A stretch of 16,487 nt of DNA from Puniceicoccales bacterium (GCA_031273725.1 JAISRG010000010.1:1-16487), one strand, 5' to 3'. Counted from the stretch's first letter, positions 7,959 to 15,382 are shown. A program made the numbers and translations. Notes: generated by a model from the letters alone, not told the origin.

Positions 7959-8344
7959 AGTAGTTGCAATTGCTCCTCCACGGTTTTTACAATGTCGCTG
8001 GGTAACCTGCCTTTTTGCAAATTTTCCCGCAAAACTTGTAATTTTTGTTTTTCCTCTCCGAGATCAGCGGATTTCAGCTGTGCAATTTTTTTAAATTCGA
8101 TGTCTTGAATTTTTTGGTGGCTCGCCGATAATTTTTGTATGACACAGGAAATGTCCTTGAGCTCACCAATGGAACCTTCACTGCTTCCACAAATGGAATC
8201 GAACAGCATCTCCCAGGCGCGGGAAAGTGATGCCATCGCAGTTTCCGTCGGCAATTCAAAATCGGCAAAAATTTCAGATACCCGGGCCTTTGCGAACCTT
8301 ATTTGCGCGAGGTGATTTTTAAAACTGTCATTTCCATCAGCCAT
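7955..8344 (-). CDS. Putative phage terminase small subunit (position of Mu gp27)
   Basis: The 129-residue product is almost entirely helical with Lys/Glu/Gln-rich heptad-like segments (about 65-129, for example EEKQKLQVLRENLQKG). It sits directly before the large terminase with a four-base ATGA overlap, which is the usual place for the small terminase. Small terminases are short helical proteins with a DNA-binding N-terminus and coiled-coil oligomerisation part, which fits. I cannot see a definite helix-turn-helix or DUF3486 motif, so the call rests on position, size and composition. It starts one base inside the stop of the Cys-rich gene (TAATG). Confidence 0.5.
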   Translation of the reverse strand: MADGNDSFKNHLAQIRFAKARVSEIFADFELPTETAMASLSRAWEMLFDSICGSSEGSIGELKDISCVIQKLSASHQKIQDIEFKKIAQLKSADLGEEKQKLQVLRENLQKGRLPSDIVKTVEEQLQLL

Positions 8345-8691
8345 TATTCATCCACATCAAAATTTTTAGATGGGCAACCATCTGCCAACCTATACCTGTC
8401 ACAAAAACCACATTCGCTGATTTTGATGATATTTCCAGAGTCCACCAAACCGGATATGTTAGCAATGGCATGCTCTTTCGGACAATCCTTGCATGAACAA
8501 GAAATTCCGTGAAAAATTATATCGAATGGCAAACTCGCCGGAGAAGCTGCGACCAATTGTGACATGATCAAATTGCGAATGTTCGAATGGTATAGGTTCA
8601 ATTCGCCATTCCCGCCGATTATTCCAAAATTATCGAATTTTTCCGTTTCCAATAAATGCTCGTTTGTCTTCGTCATACAATCTATGGGCAC
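8344..8691 (-). CDS. Cysteine-rich small protein at the head of the phage operon, function unknown
   Basis: This frame gives 115 residues from GTG 8691 or 110 from ATG 8676; neither has a clear Shine-Dalgarno. The C-terminal half carries CSCKDCP (about 67-73) and CGFCDRYRLADGCP (about 93-106), with His in between and beside them, so it probably binds a zinc ion. The N-terminal half has no motif. It is the first gene of the phage operon and overlaps the next by one base, so it is most likely a phage protein: a DNA-binding or regulatory zinc protein, or a terminase accessory factor. I do not recognise a family. Confidence 0.6.
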   Translation of the reverse strand: MPIDCMTKTNEHLLETEKFDNFGIIGGNGELNLYHSNIRNLIMSQLVAASPASLPFDIIFHGISCSCKDCPKEHAIANISGLVDSGNIIKISECGFCDRYRLADGCPSKNFDVDE

Positions 8692-8856
8692 AAGTATACA
8701 CCATATTTTTAGATGTTGAAGCAGTGGGTTGGATAAGTTTGTTAGGACAACTTTCTTTGATTCATTGTAATATTTTTACCAAAAACATCGCCAGTAGATT
8801 GGTAGATTCAAACTCCACATGCATCAAATTTTGACATTTTTAATAAAAATTTTTGT
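8692..8856. other. Divergent intergenic spacer between phage operon and plsC
   Basis: This 165-base AT-rich spacer separates the leftward phage operon from rightward plsC. It holds the candidate promoters on both sides and a short direct repeat (TAGATT at about 8796 and 8804). No integrase site, tRNA or terminal repeat can be seen that would mark the prophage end. Confidence 0.5.
8698..8730 (-). promoter_or_regulatory. Possible promoter of the phage operon
   Basis: Reading the minus strand, TATACT lies about seven bases upstream of the GTG at 8691, with a weak -35-like TTCAAC about 16 bases further upstream. Transcription would begin near 8685, which would favour ATG 8676 as the start of the first gene on a very short leader. 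This is a pattern match only and the -35 is poor. Confidence 0.3.
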
Positions 8857-8861
8857 ATGAT
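8831..8861 (+). promoter_or_regulatory. Candidate plsC promoter, suggesting a leaderless start
   Basis: A perfect -35 TTGACA (8831-8836) is followed after 19 bases by TATGAT (8856-8861), which covers the first ATG of plsC (8857). If this is the true -10, transcription starts around 8866-8868, at the second in-frame ATG, so the message would be leaderless and the protein three residues shorter. Neither ATG has a Shine-Dalgarno, in agreement. The spacing is longer than ideal. Confidence 0.4.
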
Positions 8862-9507
8862 TTCAATGACGGTTCATCCCATATATCGCATTGTCATATT
8901 CATTGCCAAAATGATGTTTAACGAATTGTTTGACGGTGACATCTATGGCTATGAAAATATTCCCAGATATGGGCCATGTCTGTTGGCCTGCAACCATTTG
9001 AGCTATTTCGATCCGCCGTTCATAGGCAGTGCAGTCCCCGGACGGGAAGTTTTTTCATTGGCTCGAAATTCGTTATTTCGTACAAAATTTCGCAATTGGT
9101 TGTTCAGCAACATGAATTGCATACCACTCGATAGGAAGAGTGGCGATGTTATGGCCATAAAAACTGCACTGCGCCTACTGAAAGACGGGAAATGTGTAAT
9201 GATCTACCCGGAAGGGACCAGATCGGAAGATGGTTCCATGGGGGAACCGCTGGCGGGGATAGGAATGCTAGCGTGCAAAACGGAAGCTCCTGTCATTCCG
9301 TGTAGAATTTTCGGCACCTTCGAAATTATGAACCGCAATGCCAATTTTTTTGATTGGAACAAAAAGGCCACCATAGTATTTGGGCCACCTATTTTGCCAA
9401 AAGATTATATCATATCATCCGATTCCCGCGACAAATACAAACTGACTGCCACACACATAATGCACATTGTTCAAAACCTGCAAATTCCAGAGGTGAATAT
9501 TTTGTAA
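8857..9507 (+). CDS. plsC: 1-acyl-sn-glycerol-3-phosphate acyltransferase
   Basis: The 216-residue enzyme adds the second acyl chain to lysophosphatidic acid to give phosphatidic acid at the inner membrane. It has the acyltransferase motif I NHLSYFD (H47 and D52, the HX4D pair), the motif II region around IPLDRKSGD (89-97), motif III PEGTRS (118-123) and motif IV-like APVIPC (about 146-151). A hydrophobic N-terminal helix (about 9-21) probably anchors it. Length is standard for short PlsC proteins. The start is either ATG 8857 or 8866; the promoter position favours 8866. It is a single gene divergent from the phage operon and convergent with the exonuclease gene, 61 bases away, with no clear terminator between them. 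Confidence 0.9.
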   Translation: MISMTVHPIYRIVIFIAKMMFNELFDGDIYGYENIPRYGPCLLACNHLSYFDPPFIGSAVPGREVFSLARNSLFRTKFRNWLFSNMNCIPLDRKSGDVMAIKTALRLLKDGKCVMIYPEGTRSEDGSMGEPLAGIGMLACKTEAPVIPCRIFGTFEIMNRNANFFDWNKKATIVFGPPILPKDYIISSDSRDKYKLTATHIMHIVQNLQIPEVNIL

Positions 9508-9568
9508 TATGTTTTTCCCTAATTTTCAAAAAATCTGAACACTTGCATGGCCGGATTGAAATGGAAAT

Positions 9569-10204
9569 CTATGGTAGATATTTGAGCATTTTGAGGAAAA
9601 TTTCACGGCTTATCCAGGCATCCGTTGCGGCATATGAAATTTGTTGCGGAGTCAAAACTTTCTGTGTCCAGTCGGTCAACTGCGACTTTTTCGAAATCCT
9701 AACGCGGAGGAAAATAGCGGCTAAATTCCTTAAACCGGTGTGCGCTATTTTGAGCTGTTTACTAAATACACCGAGGTCGCAAAAGCCTTTGGCATTGAAA
9801 TTTTCTATTTTAAAAAGATTTTTTATGTCATGGTCAATTGCCGCTCCCACCTTGATAATATCTTCATTTTCCAAAATAGGTTTCAAGTGAGTAAGGCCTC
9901 CAATTTTTTCCAATTTAAACAGATAAACCTTCGACGATATGGCAATTTGCATCAAAGATGGGGGATAGGATTCGCCCTTTGAAAAAGCTGGTTTGCTTTC
10001 GATATCAAATCCCAAAAATTTCTCGGAAATTATCTCTCCAACTGCCGATTTGGCTGCATTAACATCTTGTACGAGCACAATTTCTCCACCAAAAACTTTT
10101 AGCGGCATTCGAGAAATTTGTTTTGGTGTTATACGCTTTTGCAAAACCATTCTCTTGAAATATTTTAAAATCTGCCCTACCAAACTTCTATGAATTTCAT
10201 ACAT
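9569..10204 (-). CDS. DEDDy-type 3'-5' exonuclease (RNase D/WRN-exonuclease fold)
   Basis: The 211-residue protein is a single exonuclease domain. Exo I is GFDIES with D67 and E69, Exo II is the VGAAIDHDIKNL region with D126, and Exo III is YAATDAW with Y191 and D195, so all four acidic residues and the tyrosine of the DEDDy class are present. SQLTDWTQKVLTPQQISYAA (175-194) is typical of the RNase D/WRN group. There is no HRDC domain, so it is shorter than classical RNase D, and a substrate (structured RNA or DNA ends) cannot be chosen. It follows miaA after about 120 AT-rich bases and may have its own promoter. ATG 10204 is taken as the start. Confidence 0.85.
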   Translation of the reverse strand: MYEIHRSLVGQILKYFKRMVLQKRITPKQISRMPLKVFGGEIVLVQDVNAAKSAVGEIISEKFLGFDIESKPAFSKGESYPPSLMQIAISSKVYLFKLEKIGGLTHLKPILENEDIIKVGAAIDHDIKNLFKIENFNAKGFCDLGVFSKQLKIAHTGLRNLAAIFLRVRISKKSQLTDWTQKVLTPQQISYAATDAWISREIFLKMLKYLP

Positions 10205-10324
10205 ATGTTCTTCTTGGATGATAGAAGAAACAAAATAGCCCCATCGTCAATAGTTAAAAACTAAAGCTTTTGTTGTTAATTGTTACATACTCAACCATAA
10301 TTATAAATATTTAATCAATCGAAA

Positions 10325-11218
10325 TCATCGCAATACAATTTTTTCATCGATTGGAATCTGTTTTTTTAACCAAGTTTTTTGCTTTTTGACCAATTTTAAT
10401 GTATTTTGTGCAATTTCATCGACTAGGGCATCCTCGGTCGTGCTATTTTTTATCCAATTTATCGTTTCACGGTATCCAATTGCATTTTTCGCACTATCGT
10501 TCAAATTTTCATAGTGAGACAAAAGAAATTTCACCTCACCAATTAGACCCATGTTCAACATTTTTTTTGTCCGTTCCCATATGCGCAATTTCAGGTCTTC
10601 CTGGTCCCTTTCGAGCAGGATCGTATGTTTTTGGTATCGCCTAAATGGAAAATCCAGGGATTTGAAATCACTTTGTATGCCATCGAGGGTTTTTCCGCTT
10701 GCCAAACATCTCTTCAGGGCTGAAATCACCCGCCTCGGATTTTTTATATCGATGGAGGGACATACCCCATCGTTGGCTGAAACTAGCATGGGAACCAGTC
10801 CATCTAGTCCAGATTTAGCATAAATCGAATTGACAAAATCACAGACGTCCTGTGGAACTTTGATGTCATCGATGGTAGGAGCATAAAGGGACTTTAAATA
10901 GAATCCAGAACCTCCCACTACCACCACATTTTTTCCGGAAGAAATTATGGAATCAATTGCCGTTTTTGCCGCTTCAATGAACATGGAGACGTCAAATTTT
11001 TCAGACGGCTCTACCAAATCGATGCAATGGTGCCCTATTCCTCTCATTTCCTCCGGCGTTGGTTTAGCTGTCCCGATGTCCATGTGTTTATATACCAACA
11101 AGGAATCGCAGGATACAACTTCTCCATTATTTTTTAGTGCAAAGCTTATTGCATAGTCCGTTTTTCCGACGGCCGTACATCCAGTAATAACATATAGCTT
11201 GCCATCCACAAATATCAA
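10325..11218 (-). CDS. miaA: tRNA dimethylallyltransferase
   Basis: The 297-residue enzyme transfers dimethylallyl from DMAPP to A37 of tRNAs that read UNN codons, the first step of ms2i6A synthesis. The P-loop is GCTAVGKT (13-20). The motif DSLLVYKHMDIGTAKP (38-53) holds the catalytic Asp and the GTAKP box; the usual Gln after DS is Leu here, a variation also tolerated in other lineages. VVGGSGFYLKSLY (100-112) is the conserved GGTG(L)Y-type loop, and ALKRCLASGKT and a C-terminal KKQKTWLKK match the tRNA-binding part. The ATG overlaps the lptD stop by four bases (ATGA), so the two are coupled. Confidence 0.94.
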   Translation of the reverse strand: MIFVDGKLYVITGCTAVGKTDYAISFALKNNGEVVSCDSLLVYKHMDIGTAKPTPEEMRGIGHHCIDLVEPSEKFDVSMFIEAAKTAIDSIISSGKNVVVVGGSGFYLKSLYAPTIDDIKVPQDVCDFVNSIYAKSGLDGLVPMLVSANDGVCPSIDIKNPRRVISALKRCLASGKTLDGIQSDFKSLDFPFRRYQKHTILLERDQEDLKLRIWERTKKMLNMGLIGEVKFLLSHYENLNDSAKNAIGYRETINWIKNSTTEDALVDEIAQNTLKLVKKQKTWLKKQIPIDEKIVLR

Positions 11219-12837
11219 AAATCCAACAATTTTAAATGCCAGTCGAACTGGAAACGATCTTCGCGTTTCGCGTTTGCTCGTGTGGTGATGCCAACGTCAA
11301 TTAGCCATGAATTCCACAGCGTACTGGAAAAACTAAATCTTTGCTGAGAAAATTTATGAATCTTCGCATCGTATTGTGTCTCAATGGAAATAGATATTTG
11401 GGATGATAGATTAAAAGTGAAAGATAATCCATATTGATCGGTCGATTTTTGGGAATTCACTCCATCAAACTTCAGATAGTTGGTGAAAAAAGTCAGTTTC
11501 CAAAAATCAGCATCTCTTATTGAAGTGGTGGTTTTCAATTCGCGCAAATGTAAATTGACGGGATCAACCTTCCCATAGACGTCGAAACTGAACCATGATA
11601 CCGGGTATATGCCGGCTATCAAATGTGTATCTGGGAATCTCTTTTGGTGAACTTGCCTAAAACTATCGTAATTTCTTGTGAAAAGCATGTCCTGGAAAAC
11701 ATCTAATCGCATCAACTTTCTTGGGACGTAGGACCCTGACTGGGTATATAGGCTATTTTTTATGCCGAATCGAACCATATGCTGCCGTTGCAGGTCATCC
11801 ACATTACGCATGTCGTCCAAATCTATCGACGGAATTTCCGTGTTAAAACATTCCCCATGGAATTTTGGAACTTTACTACTCCCACTCCCCGAAGGAATCA
11901 CCCGGTATTGTATGGTTGGGATGGCGACATGTTTCAATCCATCTATGCCGAAAGTTTCATTGGCGTAGTCGGATCGTCCGGTGAATTTGAGATCAATGTC
12001 GATTCCACCTTGGATGAGACCCTTTCCGTATGTTTCACCATCATCGTTGCGGCCATATGCCAGTGCACGTGTGCCAAAAATCGGTTTTATTGTGAGAAAA
12101 TTATTATACTCCAGTAGCAAAGACATGCCATAGTAAGCATCCACCCGGGAACTATTCGTTGCGCCATACAAATCCCTATTCCGATTATGCAGCCTAACGA
12201 CACCCAAATGGGCATTGTGTACTAGTTTTGTATCCAACAATTTGGTCGGCAAATAGGCAATGCGAAATTCCGGCATCTGCTGCGTGGTATTATAAAAAGC
12301 GTTTGGTTCAAATTGGCCGAACGTTGAAATGATATAATTTTGTCCCCGATAGGCCACTTCGACAAATGATCCCGGTTGCTGATTTCGGTTATACCACGTT
12401 TTTCTAAAATCCCGTTCGACTTCAGAATCGCTTAGCAATGTGCTCCTTGCGATCACGTCAATTCTATCATCATAGTGTTGCCTATGTGCAAACTCCAAAA
12501 AATATCTATCGCTCGGAATTGGTTTATTTTTGATATCGGAACCTTTCCGTTCCGTGCTTGCCCTGTCTCGAATAAACCCGAATTTGACTTCGGAGGATAT
12601 TTGATTCTTCTCCGTCTGGGTATCAATTTTCAACGCTGGACCAACCAATATTCCTCGTTTTGTATAAAAATCTAGAAGCCCACCAAGCTTAAGTTCTTTT
12701 TTTACCCCAAAGTAAAAATCATTTTGCAAATATACACCATTGGTGCGATTCACTCCACAATCTTGTTCCAAATAAAACGGACGTGACGAGAGGTCTATCT
12801 CAGCGCTGGGCAAATAAAATATCGTGGCAGGCCCCAT
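11215..12837 (-). CDS. lptD: LptD beta-barrel portion (C-terminal part of a frame-broken lptD)
   Basis: The 540-residue frame encodes the outer-membrane barrel of the LPS-assembly protein. It begins GPATIFYLPS, the junction motif between the periplasmic jellyroll and the barrel, followed by GGLLDFYTKRGILVGPAL and many amphipathic strands rich in Tyr/Phe/Asp, ending FQFDWHLKLLDF with a terminal aromatic residue typical of barrels. The frame stays open upstream of ATG 12837 and still reads like LptD (SFEVTDGQSLKTKSTKFKM up to 12837), so this ATG is probably not a real start. The upstream frame (12879-13349) supplies the missing signal peptide and OstA domain. A single -1 change near 12879-12895 would join them into about 710 residues. 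miaA follows with an ATGA overlap. Confidence 0.78.
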   Translation of the reverse strand: MGPATIFYLPSAEIDLSSRPFYLEQDCGVNRTNGVYLQNDFYFGVKKELKLGGLLDFYTKRGILVGPALKIDTQTEKNQISSEVKFGFIRDRASTERKGSDIKNKPIPSDRYFLEFAHRQHYDDRIDVIARSTLLSDSEVERDFRKTWYNRNQQPGSFVEVAYRGQNYIISTFGQFEPNAFYNTTQQMPEFRIAYLPTKLLDTKLVHNAHLGVVRLHNRNRDLYGATNSSRVDAYYGMSLLLEYNNFLTIKPIFGTRALAYGRNDDGETYGKGLIQGGIDIDLKFTGRSDYANETFGIDGLKHVAIPTIQYRVIPSGSGSSKVPKFHGECFNTEIPSIDLDDMRNVDDLQRQHMVRFGIKNSLYTQSGSYVPRKLMRLDVFQDMLFTRNYDSFRQVHQKRFPDTHLIAGIYPVSWFSFDVYGKVDPVNLHLRELKTTTSIRDADFWKLTFFTNYLKFDGVNSQKSTDQYGLSFTFNLSSQISISIETQYDAKIHKFSQQRFSFSSTLWNSWLIDVGITTRANAKREDRFQFDWHLKLLDF

Positions 12838-12878
12838 TTTAAACTTTGTACTTTTCGTTTTAAGAGACTGCCCGTCCG

Positions 12879-13349
12879 TTACTTCGAAACTTTTACAAAT
12901 ATTGAATGAGCTAACGTCTGCGAGGGACCGTGAAACATTTCCGCATTGGTCCCAGTCTGCAAATCATTGGCCATGTCCAAATCAATGCTTTCGACGTTGA
13001 AGTAGTAATCATGAACCTTTGCTTTGCTGTGATCGGCGTGAACCAAATTTGCTTTCAAATCGTATAAAACGCGATCTGATACGACATAAATTTTTCCGTT
13101 ATCAATTTTTACATTTCCCGAGGCAATTGCCTTCGACTGTTCCTTTTGAAATGTTATTTCATCCGCCTGAATGATGAAATTTCCCATCGTAATTTTCGCA
13201 TCTCCCTTTACAACAAGCTCATCCTTATCGGCAACATATTCCATGGGCTCGTTGGAACTTATTTCAACTGACCAACAAGCAACACTAAAGATGACGAGCG
13301 ATATGATTGTTAAAAACTTTTTTAACACGTTGTCCGACAATATGCACAA
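12879..13349 (-). pseudogene. lptD: N-terminal part of lptD (signal peptide plus OstA domain), separated by a frame change
   Basis: The 156-residue frame starts with a signal peptide (KKFLTIISLVIFSVACWS, about 10-27), then an OstA/LptA-type beta domain (about 30-115) with repeated short strands such as EYVADKDELVVKGDAKI and KAIASGNVKIDNGKIYVVSD. It could be taken for a separate lptA. Against that, the sequence from about 115 on (for example FHGPSQTLAHSIFV) is what precedes the barrel in LptD, and the barrel frame continues exactly where this one stops, with one base out of phase. A run of four A (12891-12894 on the plus strand as T) near the stop is a plausible site for a lost base or slippage. 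LptD is needed to place LPS in the outer membrane. It may be a sequencing error, a real pseudogene, or a gene rescued by slippage. Confidence 0.65.
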
Positions 13350-13453
13350 TTCCCACTCGCATGAAAATAAAAATTTTCCTAGCCGACCAATTATACTTAA
13401 CTAAGCTAACGTAGTTCTATAACCGCAGAGAAAAGCGATCGTAAAGATTAGCA

Positions 13454-13574
13454 ATAGGCGCCAAAGTGATGAGAATTTATTCCTGGATCAAGAAGTCGGT
13501 GATGCTCGATGGAGTTGAATAGAATGGCAGATAGCTTATTCCTTTCGCCTCAACTGTTAAACTTTTGCGCCTAT
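13454..13574. ncRNA. Candidate structured RNA (long closing stem), direction unknown
   Basis: The outer arms ATAGGCGC-x-AAAGT (13454-13467) and ACTTT-x-GCGCCTAT (13561-13574) form a 13-pair stem with one mismatch. AGTTGA (13513-13518) pairs with TCAACT (13550-13555), nested, enclosing AATA/TATT pairing. A long closing stem, a large internal loop and a terminal hairpin within about 120 bases recalls small regulatory RNAs of the 6S type, but no sequence signature of 6S, SRP or RNase P RNA is seen. On the minus strand it would lie in the lptD leader. Confidence 0.3.
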
Positions 13575-13654
13575 GTTAGCAAACCACGACTTTTAGGAGA
13601 AATGCAAGGCATTTCGTGAAAAAATTGACATTTTCGTTGAGGCGTGTAAGTTTT

Positions 13655-13676
13655 ATGTGATTTTAGCGCATCACAT
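13655..13676 (-). terminator. Stem-loop just after the ACT-domain gene, no U-tract
   Basis: ATGTGAT (13655-13661) pairs with ATCACAT (13670-13676) around an eight-base loop. It lies four bases downstream of the ACT-gene stop. The lack of a following U-run in the minus-strand RNA argues against a strong intrinsic terminator; it could end or protect the transcript. Confidence 0.3.
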
Positions 13677-13680
13677 CCAA

Positions 13681-14160
13681 TCATCTCCCAATATCATTTT
13701 GGGAAATTGTTTTTATCCCTATTCGATGGAGAACATTTGCGGCAAACTCATTATTCTCTGTCTGTAAAATTATTCCAATTTTTCTACCAAATCTAACAAA
13801 AAATGCATACATGTAGTGTATTTTCACTTCCGCTGCGGAAATAGTATTCACTGCTTGCGCTATTTCATCCATATTGTCAACTTCTACCCCTAATACTTTG
13901 GTCTCATGATATGAGATCGTATTTCTTGAACAAAACTTGCGAACCTCATCGGGATAATTTACTACAAATCTGATCGTGGCGGTTTCGAAATTTTCTAGAA
14001 ATGATACGGCTAAAATGGAAACATTTTCAGCCGCCAACGACTTCAATATTGAATTGAACGATATGTTTTTCCCATCCAATAGAAGCGAAAACTGAATAAT
14101 AGGAGAAAAAACACTCTCCATAACCACTTGATCTATTTTGTTTTCAATCGAAACAACCAT
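13681..14160 (-). CDS. Tandem ACT-domain protein
   Basis: From ATG 14160 the product is 159 residues; the frame is open up to a TTG at 14208. It shows two ACT-like units. Unit one, about residues 20-80, has SILKSLAAENVSILAVSFLE and ATIRFVVNYPDEV. Unit two, about 90-150, has DEIAQAVNTISAAEVKIHYM and GRKIGIILQTENNEFAANVL. Such stand-alone proteins usually bind an amino acid and regulate or partner biosynthetic enzymes. It follows the CysJ-like reductase with 67 bases (or 19 if the TTG is used), so the two are probably co-transcribed; a link to cysteine/sulfur amino-acid control is possible but inferred only from this. The ligand is unknown. Start choice is uncertain because no Shine-Dalgarno is visible. 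Confidence 0.72.
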   Translation of the reverse strand: MVVSIENKIDQVVMESVFSPIIQFSLLLDGKNISFNSILKSLAAENVSILAVSFLENFETATIRFVVNYPDEVRKFCSRNTISYHETKVLGVEVDNMDEIAQAVNTISAAEVKIHYMYAFFVRFGRKIGIILQTENNEFAANVLHRIGIKTISQNDIGR

Positions 14161-14227
14161 TGGTATGAAGATAGAAAAATTTTTCCAAAAATCTATAAAA
14201 AGATGCAAAGTTACTGCTTTTCAACCT

Positions 14228-15382
14228 TTAATAAACGTCTTTTTGGTAGCGTCGATCGTTTTTTAGCGACTTAAAAAATTCATTGGTCTGGCTTTCGCTG
14301 TAATTTCCGAGTTCCATGGCTATTCTCCTAAAAGTATTTTCCACATCCACGGCCATTTTGGATGCATTGCCACAGATATAAACGTATGCTCCGTTGGAGA
14401 TCCATGACCAGAGTTCTTCGCGGCGTTCCCAAATTCTGTCCTGAATATATATTTTATTCTCCTGGTCCCTCGAAAAAGCCAGATCTAAATTTGTCAAAAC
14501 ACCGGTGCTTTTAAAAGTTAGCAATTCTTCTCTAAATAAAAAATCTGAGGCATAATTCCTGTCGCCGAAGAATAGCCAATTTTTCCCAACTTTGCCGCCC
14601 TTATCCCTTATGCACTGCCTTTCTTGTAAAAAACCTCTAAATGGTGCGATTCCTGTCCCGGGGCCAACCATTATCATATTTGATTCAGCGTTTGTTGGCA
14701 ATGCGAACATTGAATTCGTCGTGAAAACCCTAACACCTTCTCCAATGTTTATACCATGTGCCAAATAATTTGAAGCAATGCCATTTCTTTTATTTCCAAT
14801 GGCATTTGTATAGCTAACTACTCCGACGACGATATGTATCTCATCCCGGTTAACGAGGGGAGATGACGCAATGGAATATAACCGCGGCGTCAAACGGCGT
14901 AATTTGGATACCAATTCGTTTGGTTCCGTTTTGCAATGGCCATCGAATTTTTTCAAAATCTCCAACAATGAATATGACTTTGCCAAAACCTGGCCTTCCG
15001 GATCCGAAGAGAGTATTTTATCTTCAATGAATAAACCAATGTCCGGATTTGCTTTAATTCCTGCGAACCATTTCCAAAATTGATCGGATAAATTGGTTAT
15101 GCAAAGATATTCCATCAAAGCAGAGAAAATCGATATTTTTTCACTTAAAAAGGGAAGATTAACCTGTGTTTCGGGTGCTATTTTTAATAATTGTAAAACT
15201 TCGGCTACTTCGCTTTCGCTATTTTTGGGGAGTACGGCGATTGAGTCGCCACATTTATAGGATATGCCGCTATTGCTCATATCAAAAACCAAGTGTTGGA
15301 CGTTTTTATCGCTTTCTTGGCCATTTATCCTTTTTCGAAATTTCAAGTGCGCAATGAATGGATTATCTCTATGGTAGATCAT
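14228..15382 (-). CDS. CysJ-like NADPH flavoprotein reductase lacking a flavodoxin domain
   Basis: From ATG 15382 the protein has 384 residues, beginning MIYHRDNPF, which matches the NPFPA-type opening of the CysJ/CPR diflavin-reductase FAD domain. The frame stays open to TTG 15469 but those 29 residues look non-homologous. FAD motif RLYSIASSP (167-175), phosphate-binding GIASNYLA (201-208), NADPH motif GPGTGIAPFRGFLQER (240-255), YICGNASKMAVDVE (335-348) and the C-terminal RRYQKDVY are all present. The N-terminal FMN/flavodoxin domain of E. coli CysJ (599 aa) is absent, so FAD would pass electrons from NADPH to a separate flavodoxin, ferredoxin or CysI-type sulfite reductase; none is in the window. 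In-frame stop at 15488-15490 limits the N-terminus. Confidence 0.85.
   Translation of the reverse strand: MIYHRDNPFIAHLKFRKRINGQESDKNVQHLVFDMSNSGISYKCGDSIAVLPKNSESEVAEVLQLLKIAPETQVNLPFLSEKISIFSALMEYLCITNLSDQFWKWFAGIKANPDIGLFIEDKILSSDPEGQVLAKSYSLLEILKKFDGHCKTEPNELVSKLRRLTPRLYSIASSPLVNRDEIHIVVGVVSYTNAIGNKRNGIASNYLAHGINIGEGVRVFTTNSMFALPTNAESNMIMVGPGTGIAPFRGFLQERQCIRDKGGKVGKNWLFFGDRNYASDFLFREELLTFKSTGVLTNLDLAFSRDQENKIYIQDRIWERREELWSWISNGAYVYICGNASKMAVDVENTFRRIAMELGNYSESQTNEFFKSLKNDRRYQKDVY

Larger units (their letters stand above)
13350..13680. other. Intergenic region with a long inverted repeat and two small stem-loops
   Basis: This 331-base gap has no convincing gene. It contains a long imperfect inverted repeat (13454-13467 with 13561-13574), an inner stem (13513-13518 with 13550-13555), a 7-bp hairpin GAAATGC/GCATTTC (13599-13615), and a 7-bp hairpin ATGTGAT/ATCACAT (13655-13676) four bases after the stop of the ACT-protein gene. 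TTGACA occurs on the plus strand at about 13625 without a good -10. The lptD promoter must lie in this gap but I cannot place it. Confidence 0.5.

Noticed and set aside
8802..8818. tRNA T-arm-like sequence that might mark a phage attachment site
   Set aside because: A TTCAAAC loop with near-pairing arms is present, but no acceptor, D or anticodon arms can be found at the right distances.
9354..9890. 178-residue plus-strand frame overlapping the plsC end and the exonuclease gene
   Set aside because: It is an alternate frame of plsC followed by antisense of a clear exonuclease with all catalytic residues.
12879..13349. Stand-alone lptA gene
   Set aside because: It has a signal peptide and OstA-like domain, but the last 40 residues and the open barrel frame just downstream fit the front part of LptD with one frame change better than a separate LptA.
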